A stretch of DNA of 64,000 nucleotides from Dendronalium phyllosphericum CENA369. Lineage in GTDB: Bacteria; Cyanobacteriota; Cyanobacteriia; Cyanobacteriales; Nostocaceae. The stretch covers positions 89,984 through 153,983 of the forward strand of contig NZ_JAECZA010000289.1 of the NCBI RefSeq assembly GCF_016056275.1. Direction: 5' to 3'. The notes beneath the pieces were generated by a model, which saw only the letters and a list, made by a program, of their open reading frames with translations, searched no databases and had not been told where the DNA came from. Positions 1 through 8,193 of this stretch are shown here, in pieces. Both the position numbers and the translations under genes were made by a program. How positions within the stretch are numbered: the first letter of the stretch is position 1; each line of letters starts with the position of its first letter.

Positions 1-160
1 TCATCATCAATATTGCAATTTTACTTATTGATAGCGCGATATTCATGCTTAACATCGCAACACTTATAAGTAATATTCTAATATTCATCATCAATATTGC
101 AATTTTACTTATTGATAGCGCGATATTCATGCTTAACATTGTGATGTTTGCCATTAACAT
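1..160 (-). repeat. 21-bp degenerate repeats inside a possible partial ORF
   Basis: An 84-bp unit starts at position 1 and is repeated almost exactly from 85 to about 139. Each 84-bp unit is itself four degenerate 21-bp units. Read on the minus strand, the frame from the ATG at 160 is open to the left edge of the window and gives heptapeptides such as AMLSMNI, ALSISKI, AILMMNI and RILLISV. The protein, if real, ends outside the window and its function is not recognisable. The opposite strand is also open, as repeats of a multiple of 3 tend to be, so coding is uncertain. Confidence 0.45.
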
Positions 161-328
161 TCAAGCGATCGCCAATAAAACCAAAGGTAAAATGCCAATT
201 AAGAGAAATTACTCAGATTTATTTACTAATTTTGTTTAAAAATTTACAATAATTTGCTAATTTTACTGCACCAGAAAGCAGCTTTATTAAGTCAAAATAG
301 CTCTAAATTCTCTTTTAAGGAAAAATTT

Positions 329-724
329 ATGCCCCGTAAAAAACGCGCATCCCGTGTTCTCGAAAAAGCTGAATTCAGATCTGCGGGACTGAAAGCTATT
401 GATTCAAATATGAATTTTGGTGATAATTGCGATTTGCAGAATCTGACTCAATCAATTGAGCAGTTACGCACTACTATCGATGCTTATAACACTGCTTTAT
501 CTGTGATTGACTCTTCCAAAACAAAGATTGATGAGATGGAAAAAAGCTTGAGCAATCTTTCAGACAAGTTGCTGAGGGGAGTTGCTTTTAAGTATGGCAA
601 AAACAGCAACGAATATGAAATAGCAGGCGGCATTCGTGACAGCGAACGCATACGCAAAAGTAGGTTGACCCGCTTGAAAGCTAGTACAGCAAAAGCATCA
701 CAGGAGAGTGCTGAAATCGCTTAG
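329..724 (+). CDS. conserved hypothetical protein, 131 aa
   Basis: I do not recognise a family. I chose the ATG at 329 because an AAGG lies about 8 bases before it and the protein then starts with a basic segment (MPRKKRASRVLEKAE); an in-frame ATG at 254 would add 25 residues without a ribosome site. The middle (about residues 35-80) is helical and probably a coiled coil, with regular Leu/Ile spacing (LTQSIEQLRTTIDAYN, IDEMEKSLSNLSDKLL). The C-terminus is Lys/Arg/Ser/Ala rich. No signal peptide or membrane segment is visible. The basic, coiled-coil character would fit a nucleic-acid or protein-binding role, but that is only inference. Confidence 0.6.
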   Translation: MPRKKRASRVLEKAEFRSAGLKAIDSNMNFGDNCDLQNLTQSIEQLRTTIDAYNTALSVIDSSKTKIDEMEKSLSNLSDKLLRGVAFKYGKNSNEYEIAGGIRDSERIRKSRLTRLKASTAKASQESAEIA

Positions 725-777
725 TAAAGATAAAGGAAGTAAGGAGGACAAGGGAGGAATAATAACTCCTACCTCTT

Positions 778-805
778 GTACAGACGCGATCGATCGCGTC
801 TGTAC
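778..805. repeat. 28-bp perfect palindrome containing a HIP1-like core
   Basis: The half-site GTACAGACGCGATC is followed at once by its exact reverse complement. Part of the half (CGCGTCT) recurs at 825 and near 17,488, so it belongs to a dispersed cyanobacterial intergenic repeat. It lies between two convergent genes and could form a cruciform or transcript hairpin. No T-run follows it, so it is a weak terminator candidate. Confidence 0.6.
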
Positions 806-852
806 TTCTACCTCTTGTATAATCGCGTCTCTACTCCTACCTCCTGCCGTAA

Positions 853-1125
853 CTAAATTATTTCTAATTCGCTCTCACGCAAGTGAGCTTTAAACTTTTT
901 ATTAAACTTAACCAGAAATGGAAAGTTAGCGCTTACAGGTCTACCTTGCCATTGGGTAGCCACACTTACAACTTCACCTTCTGTACCTTTGATGTCAAAA
1001 GCCTGATTTCGATGCTCAGGATGATGGTAAACCACTACCGATTCTTTTACGCGGACGCGATCGCCAATTTTCATAACAACATTTACACCTAGCTTTTGTT
1101 GTTCCACAAGCATCTCTACAGCCAT
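853..1125 (-). CDS. ftrV: ferredoxin-thioredoxin reductase, variable subunit
   Basis: Small non-catalytic subunit of ferredoxin-thioredoxin reductase, which passes electrons from photoreduced ferredoxin to thioredoxins. The family core is plain: IGDRVRVKESVVVYHHPEH, then KGTEGEV, WQGRPVSANFPFLVKF and KAHLRESELE, an SH3-like barrel. Homologues are about 75 residues, so an internal ATG at 1074 (MKIGDRV) may be the true start; the longer form from 1125 has GAGGG almost touching its ATG. The catalytic 4Fe-4S subunit (ftrC) is not in the window, as usual in cyanobacteria where the two genes are unlinked. Product identification is firm; the start is not. Confidence 0.9.
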   Translation of the reverse strand: MAVEMLVEQQKLGVNVVMKIGDRVRVKESVVVYHHPEHRNQAFDIKGTEGEVVSVATQWQGRPVSANFPFLVKFNKKFKAHLRESELEII

Positions 1126-1829
1126 CCCTCACTGAACTTGCTTTTTTGGAGAATTGACTGTTGCCAACAGTCATTTTATATTTTTAACCTTTACAGAAGT
1201 TCTGTTTCAGGTCTTTGTACCAGCTACACAAACAAAGCCTGCCCGTGCAGGCTGCGATAGCGGTTAGTTAGCAACATCAAAGTCACTTTGTACTTTTGCA
1301 AGAGACAACGCAGGATGAAAGTCTCTTTGCTGTCAGTTATTAACCTCAGTTGCTACCCTTTGGATGTCTAAAAGTCGGCAAACTAGACAGAAGTTGCTAC
1401 AACTATATAAGAGTCGCCTACTGTTTCCGCGTTGACGGCAATCAAGCGATCTTATGCAGCGGCAACTGTCGCCAAACAGCAGGTATGTGGTAAGAAAATC
1501 CACATTAGTTTTGCCTCCTCAATGCACTGATTCACTCTCACAGGTGTTTCAGAGGTGCTTTTTCAAGGATGGGTTAAGCTAACGAGCAAGGGAAGATCCG
1601 CTTGACTCTTTTTGCGCTTTTTAACGACAAATCCAATTCTACAATAAAAAGATATTCCATTCTTAATATGCTGTGCCCAACAGCAGCAATGATTAAGCAG
1701 CTGTTTCTGAGTGCTGAGTTAGGAGTCAGTAGTAGTTGGGGATTGGGGACTGTACTAGGATTTCTTTGCTACTCCTCTTGCTCCTCTGCCCCTCTGCCCC
1801 TTAACTTAATCAATTGAGTCGATAACAAA
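1126..1829. other. gene-poor 700 bp with two hairpins and low-complexity tail
   Basis: No convincing gene. Two inverted repeats stand out: 1156-1172 (GACTGTTG/CAACAGTC around one base, followed on the plus strand by an AT-rich, T-rich stretch) just upstream of ftrV, and 1236-1253 (AGCCTGC-CCGT-GCAGGCT). A run at about 1771-1801 (CTCCTCTGCCCCTCTGCCCC) is of the same low-complexity family that interrupts the topoisomerase gene at 9685. A 71-codon frame at 1602-1817 crosses this low-complexity DNA and I do not accept it. A small RNA is possible but I recognise none. Confidence 0.4.
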
Positions 1830-3863
1830 TCACTTGCGTTGCGGACAAAAGGGAAGTTGTCTGCACATCTGTTGAAATGTTTGTGGATTAAGTGGATTAA
1901 GTTGCGACCAAGCTAATAATCCTAGAGTTGTTCCCCCCAGTAGCAATGCTAATAATCCTCCAACTAGCACTAAAGATTTATGCCTATTTGGTTTTTTCAC
2001 AAGAATTGGTGGTGTTGGTTCCTCTGTTAAATCCAAGTCTAAATCCAGCAGTGCTTGAGAACTTTCAGCCATAGAAGCTGGTTCTAATTGTGGTAGTTCT
2101 GCTTCTGGTTCTTCTACTTCTGGTTCTTCTATTTCTAGTTGTTCAGCTTCTAGTTCTTCTACTTCTGGTTCTTCTATTTCTAGTTGTTCTACTTCTGGTT
2201 CTTCTACTTTTAAAATCTCTACTAGCGGTTGTGCAGGAGTTACAGGCACTAAGTATATTGGCGAGACACGGTAAAGGCTCAGAACAACGGATGCATTATC
2301 ATACCCATTTTTCTCATTTGCTAAATTTAGCAAATCACGAACGGCATCTTCAATTGAAAGTTTCCCTGTTAACACTGGCATTACGTAATCTTGCCAAGAT
2401 TGTTCCACCCAGTTATTGTCGCTTAAACCATCAGAACACAACAGCAATATGCCATCTTCTTCTATGATGAATCGCTGAACCAAAAGACGCATAAATTCAG
2501 CATCTTTTGTACCCAATGCTTGGGTGAGAGCAGTTGCATCCGGTCTTTGAAGTGCTTTTCGATACAGACTACGGGCCAAGCGGACTTCTCGTGTCGCTAC
2601 ATCATCATCTATTGTTAGTAGTTGACAGTAGTTGCGAGTTATCCAGTAGGCCCGACTATCGCCAATATTAGCTAAGTAAAGTTCATGAGCATTTGCTAAG
2701 GTACTTCCAGAATACGTTTGTACTCGTTGTGGAATCTGTACCGCCATTACGAGGGTAGTTGCCATGCGTTCTCTGCCTTGGCGTTTCTGTTCGTCATTGC
2801 GAGAGCAAATGACATTATTTACCACCCGCAAACTTGCTTCTATTTGTTCCTGCAACAATTTTGGCGATACAACTTCAGTCTGTTCTGCCACCTCTGCTAA
2901 TAAAGCCCGGATTTGTAATTTTAGGGACTGCACCGCCAATTGACTGGCAACCTCACCGCCTTGGTGTCCGCCAATGCCATCACAAACAATCGATAAACGC
3001 GGCATTAATGCATCGTCTAAGTCACTAGTTAGGGGATAGCAAGTGTCTTCATTTTGTGTGAGTGCGGGGCCTGCATCTGTTGCCCCTGCGACCTCTATAC
3101 TTAATGGTAATTCTGCCGCTGATAAAAGTAGTAAGGCATTGAGTTGAGTGGCGATCGCATCTAACTCTATCTCAGCGCTACACATCTGCTGACATATGTT
3201 CTCTAACTCGTGCGCTATTGATGTTTTTGCAGATGCTACCCAAGGCTGCCAAGATTGACCCAACTGCTGTAAAGACGTAGTTTGTGATGTTTCAACAAGT
3301 TCCAACAGCCGCACACACCAACCTTGTACTCGCAGGTTATCGGGTAAGAGCAAACTTTGGGCAACTCCCACTTCTAATAGGGGTTGCCAAAGTTGCAGAA
3401 TTTGCCATAACCAGTAGACTTGTCTGACTGCTGTTGCTTGTTGCCATGCGTCAGCAATAGTCGGATAAATATTTCCTGTTTCATCTATGGGCACATTTTC
3501 CAGCAACAGGATATCACTGTCAGTAGCATCTTCCATCTCAGAGGCAGCAAACCCGTAGGCTTGGGGTAGATGCCAATGCTCTTGATATAGCTTGAGGTAA
3601 GGAATAACTACTTGTGGCAACTCTTCAGGTGTGTTAGGTGACAGTCTTGGTTGAGTATCTAGCCAAACCTGATGCGTAATTACCTCATACCTATCTGCTA
3701 CTTTTGTTATTGGTGGAATTTTGGCTGCCAATGAGCCAGTAGCCCAGAGATAACGATGAACTAGAGGAGTTTGACAACTTGCACAAATGCTGTCACCCAC
3801 TGAATTAATCGGATTATGACAGTCTGGATTTATGCAATAAATTATCCGCTGAGTAGAAATCAT
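1830..3863 (-). CDS. PP2C-type protein phosphatase with zinc ribbon and C-terminal membrane anchor
   Basis: A metal-dependent Ser/Thr phosphatase of 677 aa. The N-terminus has a zinc ribbon (Cys10, Cys15, Cys27, Cys30). The PP2C catalytic region (about residues 260-530) shows the signature motifs VCDGIGGHQGGEVA, ANIGDSRAYW, LLLCSDGLSDNN and NGYDNASVV, which hold the Asp and Gly residues for the two metals. It is followed by an acidic spacer of EEPEVEELE-type repeats (about 565-610), a short basic stretch and one hydrophobic helix (about 637-657, LVLVGGLLALLLGGTTLGLL) close to the end. It is therefore probably tail-anchored with the catalytic domain in the cytoplasm. Its substrate is not evident; Ser/Thr kinases such as the one at 19266 are candidates. 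No good ribosome site precedes the start. Confidence 0.88.
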   Translation of the reverse strand: MISTQRIIYCINPDCHNPINSVGDSICASCQTPLVHRYLWATGSLAAKIPPITKVADRYEVITHQVWLDTQPRLSPNTPEELPQVVIPYLKLYQEHWHLPQAYGFAASEMEDATDSDILLLENVPIDETGNIYPTIADAWQQATAVRQVYWLWQILQLWQPLLEVGVAQSLLLPDNLRVQGWCVRLLELVETSQTTSLQQLGQSWQPWVASAKTSIAHELENICQQMCSAEIELDAIATQLNALLLLSAAELPLSIEVAGATDAGPALTQNEDTCYPLTSDLDDALMPRLSIVCDGIGGHQGGEVASQLAVQSLKLQIRALLAEVAEQTEVVSPKLLQEQIEASLRVVNNVICSRNDEQKRQGRERMATTLVMAVQIPQRVQTYSGSTLANAHELYLANIGDSRAYWITRNYCQLLTIDDDVATREVRLARSLYRKALQRPDATALTQALGTKDAEFMRLLVQRFIIEEDGILLLCSDGLSDNNWVEQSWQDYVMPVLTGKLSIEDAVRDLLNLANEKNGYDNASVVLSLYRVSPIYLVPVTPAQPLVEILKVEEPEVEQLEIEEPEVEELEAEQLEIEEPEVEEPEAELPQLEPASMAESSQALLDLDLDLTEEPTPPILVKKPNRHKSLVLVGGLLALLLGGTTLGLLAWSQLNPLNPQTFQQMCRQLPFCPQRK

Positions 3864-4096
3864 GAAAGTATAAATTTAAAAAATAAATCAACTCGTGAAT
3901 TTCAATTAAATTTAGCGGTCAACAACTTGAAGGCTAGAATAGACTGGATTTGTGTACCCCTGGCTACAACTTGTTACTGAAATTAATCAAACTTGTTGGT
4001 AAAAAATCAAGTTTTGCTTTCTGTAAACACTTAGTGACTGGGTGTATCTAAATTTCAGGAATGCGTTTATGTAAATGTAGTGTCTAGGATGGCGCT

Positions 4097-4528
4097 ATGC
4101 CAAGTTCTACCTTAATTTGGCTCCTAGCAGGAGCGGTTCTGTGTTTCATGGAACTGTTATTACCATCGGCTTTTGTTGCTTTCATGATGGGAATCAGTGC
4201 CTTTGTAGTGGCGCTGCTGTCTGTTGTGGGTTTAAGTATATGGCTACAAGTTGCTATTTGGCTATTGCTTTCCACTGTATTAGTTGTGCTTTCTCGGCGG
4301 TTTTTGCAACCACGACGACGCAACTTTAAAATTCAGGATGCAATTATAGCTGAAACCTTAATAGAAATTCCGGCTGGGAAAACAGGGCGAGTACTATATG
4401 AGGGAAATTCTTGGCGGGCAAAGTGTGACGATGAAAAACTCAGCATCCCACCCCATCAAAGAGTGTATGTGGTCAGAAGAGAAGGCACGACCTTGATTGT
4501 GATGCCTGAAAGCATTCTCAGTCATTAG
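4097..4528 (+). CDS. NfeD-like membrane protein (short form)
   Basis: 143 aa. Residues 1-70 form two to three hydrophobic helices (LIWLLAGAVLCFMELLLPS, FVVALLSVVGLSIW, LLLSTVLVVL) followed by a basic stop-transfer patch (SRRFLQPRRR). The C-terminal 65 residues are the soluble OB-fold NfeD domain (GKTGRVLYEGNSWRAKC, VYVVRREGTTLIV). Short NfeD proteins act with SPFH/stomatin proteins in membrane microdomains, and the gene 99 bp downstream on the same strand is exactly such a protein, so the two probably form an operon. The ClpP-like protease domain of long NfeD proteins is absent. Confidence 0.85.
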   Translation: MPSSTLIWLLAGAVLCFMELLLPSAFVAFMMGISAFVVALLSVVGLSIWLQVAIWLLLSTVLVVLSRRFLQPRRRNFKIQDAIIAETLIEIPAGKTGRVLYEGNSWRAKCDDEKLSIPPHQRVYVVRREGTTLIVMPESILSH

Positions 4529-4529
4529 T

Positions 4530-4562
4530 TAGTTGTCAGTTGTCAGTTGTTCAGTTGTTAAA
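4530..4562 (+). repeat. heptameric short tandem repeat (TTGTCAG type)
   Basis: Runs of AGTTGTC/AGTTGTT-like 7-mers between the NfeD and stomatin genes. Similar heptamers, in the opposite sense (ACAACTG/ACAACTA), occur at about 11444-11464 and 33355-33394. They match the STRR class of repeats common in filamentous cyanobacteria. Confidence 0.6.
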
Positions 4563-4627
4563 ACTGTCCTTTGCCCCTCCCTTATCTATTTTTCAAGTTT
4601 TAATACTCAAAAGTTAGGAGATTTACA

Positions 4628-5632
4628 ATGGAACAGATATTTTTACTCATCTTTTTAGCCCTTGGCGGTTCTGCTGTTGCAGGTTCTGTGAAAGTCGTCA
4701 ATCAAGGCAATGAAGTTTTAGTGGAAAGATTGGGTAGTTTTAACAAAAAGCTGGAACCAGGGCTAAATTTTGTAGTTCCTTTTGTCGATAAAGTCGTCTA
4801 TCGAGAAACTATCCGCGAAAAAGTCTTAGATATTCCTCCCCAAAAATGCATCACTCGTGACAATGTGGGCATTGAAGTGGATGCAGTGGTTTACTGGCGC
4901 ATTGTCGATATGGAAAAGGCTTGGTACAAAGTAGAAAATCTCCAGTCGGCAATGGTGAACTTGGTACTTACTCAAATTCGCTCGGAAATGGGACAACTGG
5001 AGTTAGATCAAACTTTTACCGCTCGTTCCCAAATCAATGAACTTTTATTGCGGGATTTAGACGTTGCTACCGATCCTTGGGGCGTGAAAGTCACACGGGT
5101 AGAACTGCGAGATATTATCCCTTCTCAAGCAGTGCGGGAATCGATGGAATTACAAATGTCGGCAGAACGACGCAGACGAGCAGCAATTTTAACATCCGAG
5201 GGCGATCGCGAGGCTGCTGTCAATAGCGCCAGAGGTAAAGCTGATGCCCAAATTTTGGATGCTGAAGCTCGTCAAAAGTCCGTAATTTTGCAAGCAGAAG
5301 CAGAACAAAAAGCGATCGTTCTCAAAGCTCAAGCCGAACGCCAGCAGCAAGTTCTCAAAGCCCAAGCCATTGCTGAGTCAGCAGAACTGATTGCCCAAAA
5401 AATGAGTAGTAGTCCCGGTGTCCACAAAGCAGTGGAAGTTCTATTTGCCTTGGGCTATTTAGATATGGGCGCAACAATTGGTAAAAGCGATAGCAGCAAG
5501 GTTTTATTTATAGATCCGCGCACTATCCCTGCTGCTTTCGAGGGTATGCGCTCTATTATCTCAGATGGTCAGGTTGATTCTAACGAGTTGTTTTCTGGGC
5601 AAATACCAGGAGCCAACAATCGTACTAGTTGA
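4628..5632 (+). CDS. SPFH/Band 7 (stomatin-like) membrane protein
   Basis: 334 aa. An N-terminal hydrophobic segment (about 1-20) anchors the protein, followed by the SPFH domain: [57 protein letters not shown]. Then comes the conserved [13 protein letters not shown] block and a long Ala/Glu/Gln-rich coiled coil (about 175-260, [19 protein letters not shown]) typical of oligomerising stomatins. Family members scaffold membrane domains and influence membrane proteolysis. AGGAG lies 8 bases before the ATG. Linked upstream to its usual partner NfeD. The specific client is unknown. Confidence 0.9.
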   Translation: MEQIFLLIFLALGGSAVAGSVKVVNQGNEVLVERLGSFNKKLEPGLNFVVPFVDKVVYRETIREKVLDIPPQKCITRDNVGIEVDAVVYWRIVDMEKAWYKVENLQSAMVNLVLTQIRSEMGQLELDQTFTARSQINELLLRDLDVATDPWGVKVTRVELRDIIPSQAVRESMELQMSAERRRRAAILTSEGDREAAVNSARGKADAQILDAEARQKSVILQAEAEQKAIVLKAQAERQQQVLKAQAIAESAELIAQKMSSSPGVHKAVEVLFALGYLDMGATIGKSDSSKVLFIDPRTIPAAFEGMRSIISDGQVDSNELFSGQIPGANNRTS

Positions 5633-5984
5633 TGCTTGAGAGGTAGAGGGATTCACGAAAATCTTGATACACATGCAAGGACTTGTAGGGGCGCTGTTAC
5701 GTTCGCCCTTACGCCCGTATTTGTATCATTTATAAAGTGAATTCCACGCTTTCAAGATGTCCTAACCTTTAATTTGCTTGCTGTAATACCTGACAGTAAA
5801 CTGTTGCTAACGCACTTTTATAGCATCAGGTTTTCATTTTGCGTAGGCGTAGATCGTCGTAGCGCCTCATATTTCATTTGACCGTTTGATAAAATTACAA
5901 TAGCTAGTGAAATGAACGCGATCGCACTAATTTTGTTGCATTTTTCTAGTGATGAAATAATCAAGTTTTGATAAGTTATCAATT
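5633..5984. other. intergenic, dispersed repeat only
   Basis: No gene seen. Around 5686-5722 there is a GTAGGGGCG...GTTCGCCCTTACG element of a kind seen again, inverted, at about 7396-7444 (GTAAGGGCGAACG...AACGCCCCTAC). This is a common dispersed intergenic element of these genomes. Confidence 0.4.
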
Positions 5985-6554
5985 ATGACGTTATCTATTC
6001 AGTCAACCACAGTACTTAGTGTAGAAGATTTCTTAAAACTACCAGAAAACAAGCCAGCAAGCGAGTATTTTAACGGGCAAATCTACCAAAAACCTATGCC
6101 ACAAGGAAAACATAGCACATTACAAATTGAATTAGCTTCTGCTATAAATCAAATTGCGAAACCCTCAAAATTAGCTTATGCCTTTACTGAACTACGCTGC
6201 ACGTTTAGCGGATTTTCAATAGTACCAGATATTGCTGTGTTTGAGTGGCAAAATATTCCCCTTGATGCAAAAGGTAGTATTGCGAATAAATTTGAAATTC
6301 CTCCAGATTGGATAATTGAAATTCTCTCACCAGAACAATCACCAAACCGAGTTATCCGCAAAATCACATTTTCTATCCAAAATGGAGCAAAGCTAGGCTG
6401 GTTGCTTGATTCTGATGATGAGTCAATTATGATTTTTGAACCCAACAAATTACCAGAATTAAAAGAAAAGCAAGATGTTTTACCCATTTTGAGTGTTTTG
6501 CAAAACTGGCAATTAACTGTTGCAGATGTATTTAGTTGGTTGAGTTTTGCGTAA
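5985..6554 (+). CDS. Uma2 family (DUF820) putative endonuclease
   Basis: 189 aa. This large cyanobacterial family has a PD-(D/E)XK nuclease fold of unknown biological role. Expected landmarks are present: SVEDFLKLPEN at the N-terminus, the acidic residue in SEYFNGQIYQKPMP, the IVPDIAVFEW strand carrying the catalytic-type Asp, and IEILSPEQS. The PD-EXK lysine region is divergent (VIRKITFSIQNGAKLGWLLD). Complete by length. It stands alone between the stomatin and the Fur gene and often occurs in many paralogous copies; a second lies at 18408. Confidence 0.85.
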   Translation: MTLSIQSTTVLSVEDFLKLPENKPASEYFNGQIYQKPMPQGKHSTLQIELASAINQIAKPSKLAYAFTELRCTFSGFSIVPDIAVFEWQNIPLDAKGSIANKFEIPPDWIIEILSPEQSPNRVIRKITFSIQNGAKLGWLLDSDDESIMIFEPNKLPELKEKQDVLPILSVLQNWQLTVADVFSWLSFA

Positions 6555-6655
6555 ATCAAACAATGGTCAGCTGGTGCTAACCCTGTCTTCCAATCCTTCC
6601 TGCATACACAAGTATTTTTAAGAATCAAATCAAATTGTTATAGAATTTGGTATGA

Positions 6656-7066
6656 CTATTGACCAATCTCAGCAGCTTGGTTTGTTTGGCAGCGATCGCA
6701 CAAACCAAAAAACTCAAGAGTGTGATAAAAAACTTTAAACTTGTGGCTGGATTCTAACTGCTCTTCTAGGTCATGGACTGGGCATTGATGAATTGGAATA
6801 GAAATGCCGCATTGCAGGCAAGTTAGGTGGTGTTTGTCTTGCTGCGCTAGGCTATAAAGAGCTTCACCGTTAGCCAAAGTCCGCACTTGCACCATACCTT
6901 CCATTTTTAAAGCCTCCAAGGAGCGGTAAACTGTTGCTAGTCCCATACTCTGGTTGCGACTACGTAGTTCTACATAAATATCTTGGGCGGAAATGCCCTG
7001 TTTGATAGTTTTCAACAGGTTTAAAATACGCTCTTGACTGCGGGTGCGTAAGGCTCTCATAGACAA
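6656..7066 (-). CDS. zur: Fur-family metalloregulator, Zur/FurB-like
   Basis: 136 aa, standard Fur length. The winged-helix part (residues about 1-80) has TRSQERILNLLK, GLATVYRSLEALKMEGMVQV, and the dimerisation part has HHLTCLQCG, CPVH and LCDRC, the paired cysteines of the structural zinc site. The sequence ending FKVFYHTLEFFGLCDRCQ and the short N-terminus starting at MRALRTRSQERI resemble the cyanobacterial FurB/Zur type (zinc-responsive repressor of zinc uptake and CobW-type genes) more than FurA or PerR, from memory of those sequences. The start could be at 7066 or two codons later. A CobW-type GTPase at 50003 is a plausible target but no Zur box was identified there. Confidence 0.75.
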   Translation of the reverse strand: MSMRALRTRSQERILNLLKTIKQGISAQDIYVELRSRNQSMGLATVYRSLEALKMEGMVQVRTLANGEALYSLAQQDKHHLTCLQCGISIPIHQCPVHDLEEQLESSHKFKVFYHTLEFFGLCDRCQTNQAAEIGQ

Positions 7067-7092
7067 TTGCTTAAATTTGCCATTGTAAGGGA

Positions 7093-7133
7093 AGCCGTTA
7101 TACTGGCTAACTAATAAATTAACTCTAACGGCT
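7093..7133 (-). promoter_or_regulatory. inverted repeat in the leader of the Fur-family gene
   Basis: AGCCGTTA (7093-7100) and TAACGGCT (7126-7133) are exact inverted copies about 25 bp apart, 27-67 bp before the start codon of the Fur-family gene on the minus strand. It could be a leader hairpin or a pair of operator half-sites. It does not match the AT-rich Zur box consensus. Confidence 0.35.
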
Positions 7134-7573
7134 CCTTAATCTTATTTTCACTCAGTTGCAGCAGAAAGTTATAGTATGGCGATCGCAACATTTAGCAAAA
7201 GCCTGCCTGTAAGAGGAGGGAAAAGGGACTCATGTTAAAGGAGAAAGGGATAAATAACAAACCTTTCCCCCTTTCCCCCGCCCCTTATCCCCAGAGGGAA
7301 CTCCACCTTCCCCTTTTCCCGACTTCTGCAAGAAGTCTAATAAAAAGTTAGAAGGTGGGAGTTAGGAGTTTTAATCAACAACTTTCTCTAACTCCTGTAA
7401 GGGCGAACGGCTGTACCCTGCGAGAAGGGCAAAGCCCAACGCCCCTACTAACTTTACTTACCACTTGCTGAATACGACCATTTCATAGTACATATATACT
7501 AAACTAAAACGAAATTTGCCCAAAACACGAGCGGGCAAAGATTTCGTCAAAGTCGTCAATTGTTAGTGGTTTT
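7134..7573. other. intergenic low-complexity stretch
   Basis: No gene. Contains a purine run and its C-rich counterpart (about 7213-7320, CCTTTCCCCCTTTCCCCC type), a short inverted repeat near 7320-7340 (GACTTCTGCAAGAAGTC), and the dispersed GTAAGGGCGAACG element at about 7396-7444. Confidence 0.4.
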
Positions 7574-7966
7574 TTAGGGGAGGTGTGCCATGATTTGGTC
7601 AACAAACTGTTGATGGTCTACAACAGGTTTAGAAATGTAGCCATCAGCACCGCTTTGCTTGAGAAAGTTCTCGCGATCGCCTTCCATAGCGTGTGCCGTC
7701 ACCAAAATAACAGGTAAGTTTGCTGTTTTGGGGTCAGATTTTAACATTTGTGTAATCTTAATGCCATCAACAGATTTACCTTGATACACGCTTCTGGAAA
7801 GAGAAACATCCATTAAAATCAGGTCTGCTTCTCCTGATTGGGCAATTTTTATGACTTCTTCTACATTTTCAGTGTGTTTTACATCCAAGCCTCCTCGCTT
7901 GGCCAAAATTTTGGAAAAAACGCGAGCATTAATGAGATCGTCTTCAACAATCAAAACGGTTTTCAT
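7574..7966 (-). CDS. single-domain response regulator (CheY-like receiver)
   Basis: 130 aa, all of it receiver domain. The acidic pocket is EDD at residues 8-10, the phosphoacceptor Asp is in ADLILMDVSLS, the conserved Thr in PVILVTAHAM, and the Lys in GYISKPV. The insertion after the Asp (SRSVYQGKSVDGIK) is as in DivK/Rcp-like cyanobacterial receivers. There is no output domain, so it must act by protein contact. No kinase is adjacent. Confidence 0.9.
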   Translation of the reverse strand: MKTVLIVEDDLINARVFSKILAKRGGLDVKHTENVEEVIKIAQSGEADLILMDVSLSRSVYQGKSVDGIKITQMLKSDPKTANLPVILVTAHAMEGDRENFLKQSGADGYISKPVVDHQQFVDQIMAHLP

Positions 7967-8193
7967 GAGAATTTTATTTATAGAGGTGAGGGAGATTAGA
8001 ACTTAAACAAAACAATTGTTCAGCTCTTTTTTAGTAATTAAAGTGCATCCCCGCCATCAAGGATAATACTACTGCTTTTTATCCTTTGACGATCGAGATT
8101 GTGTTAGTAATCCCATTTCATCCGTTATGCTGTGTTTGCTGCATTATTCAATTCCATCGACTTTTGTGTAGTTAAAATTCAGGGAAAAAACTC

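Noticed and set aside
1602-1817. 71-codon plus-strand frame
   Set aside because: Ends in CTCCTCTGCCCC low-complexity DNA, has no ribosome site and no recognisable protein features.
2090-2467. Long plus-strand frame rich in Val/Leu inside the phosphatase gene
   Set aside because: It is the reverse reading of the acidic Glu-Pro-Glu repeats of the PP2C gene, whose catalytic motifs on the minus strand are certain.
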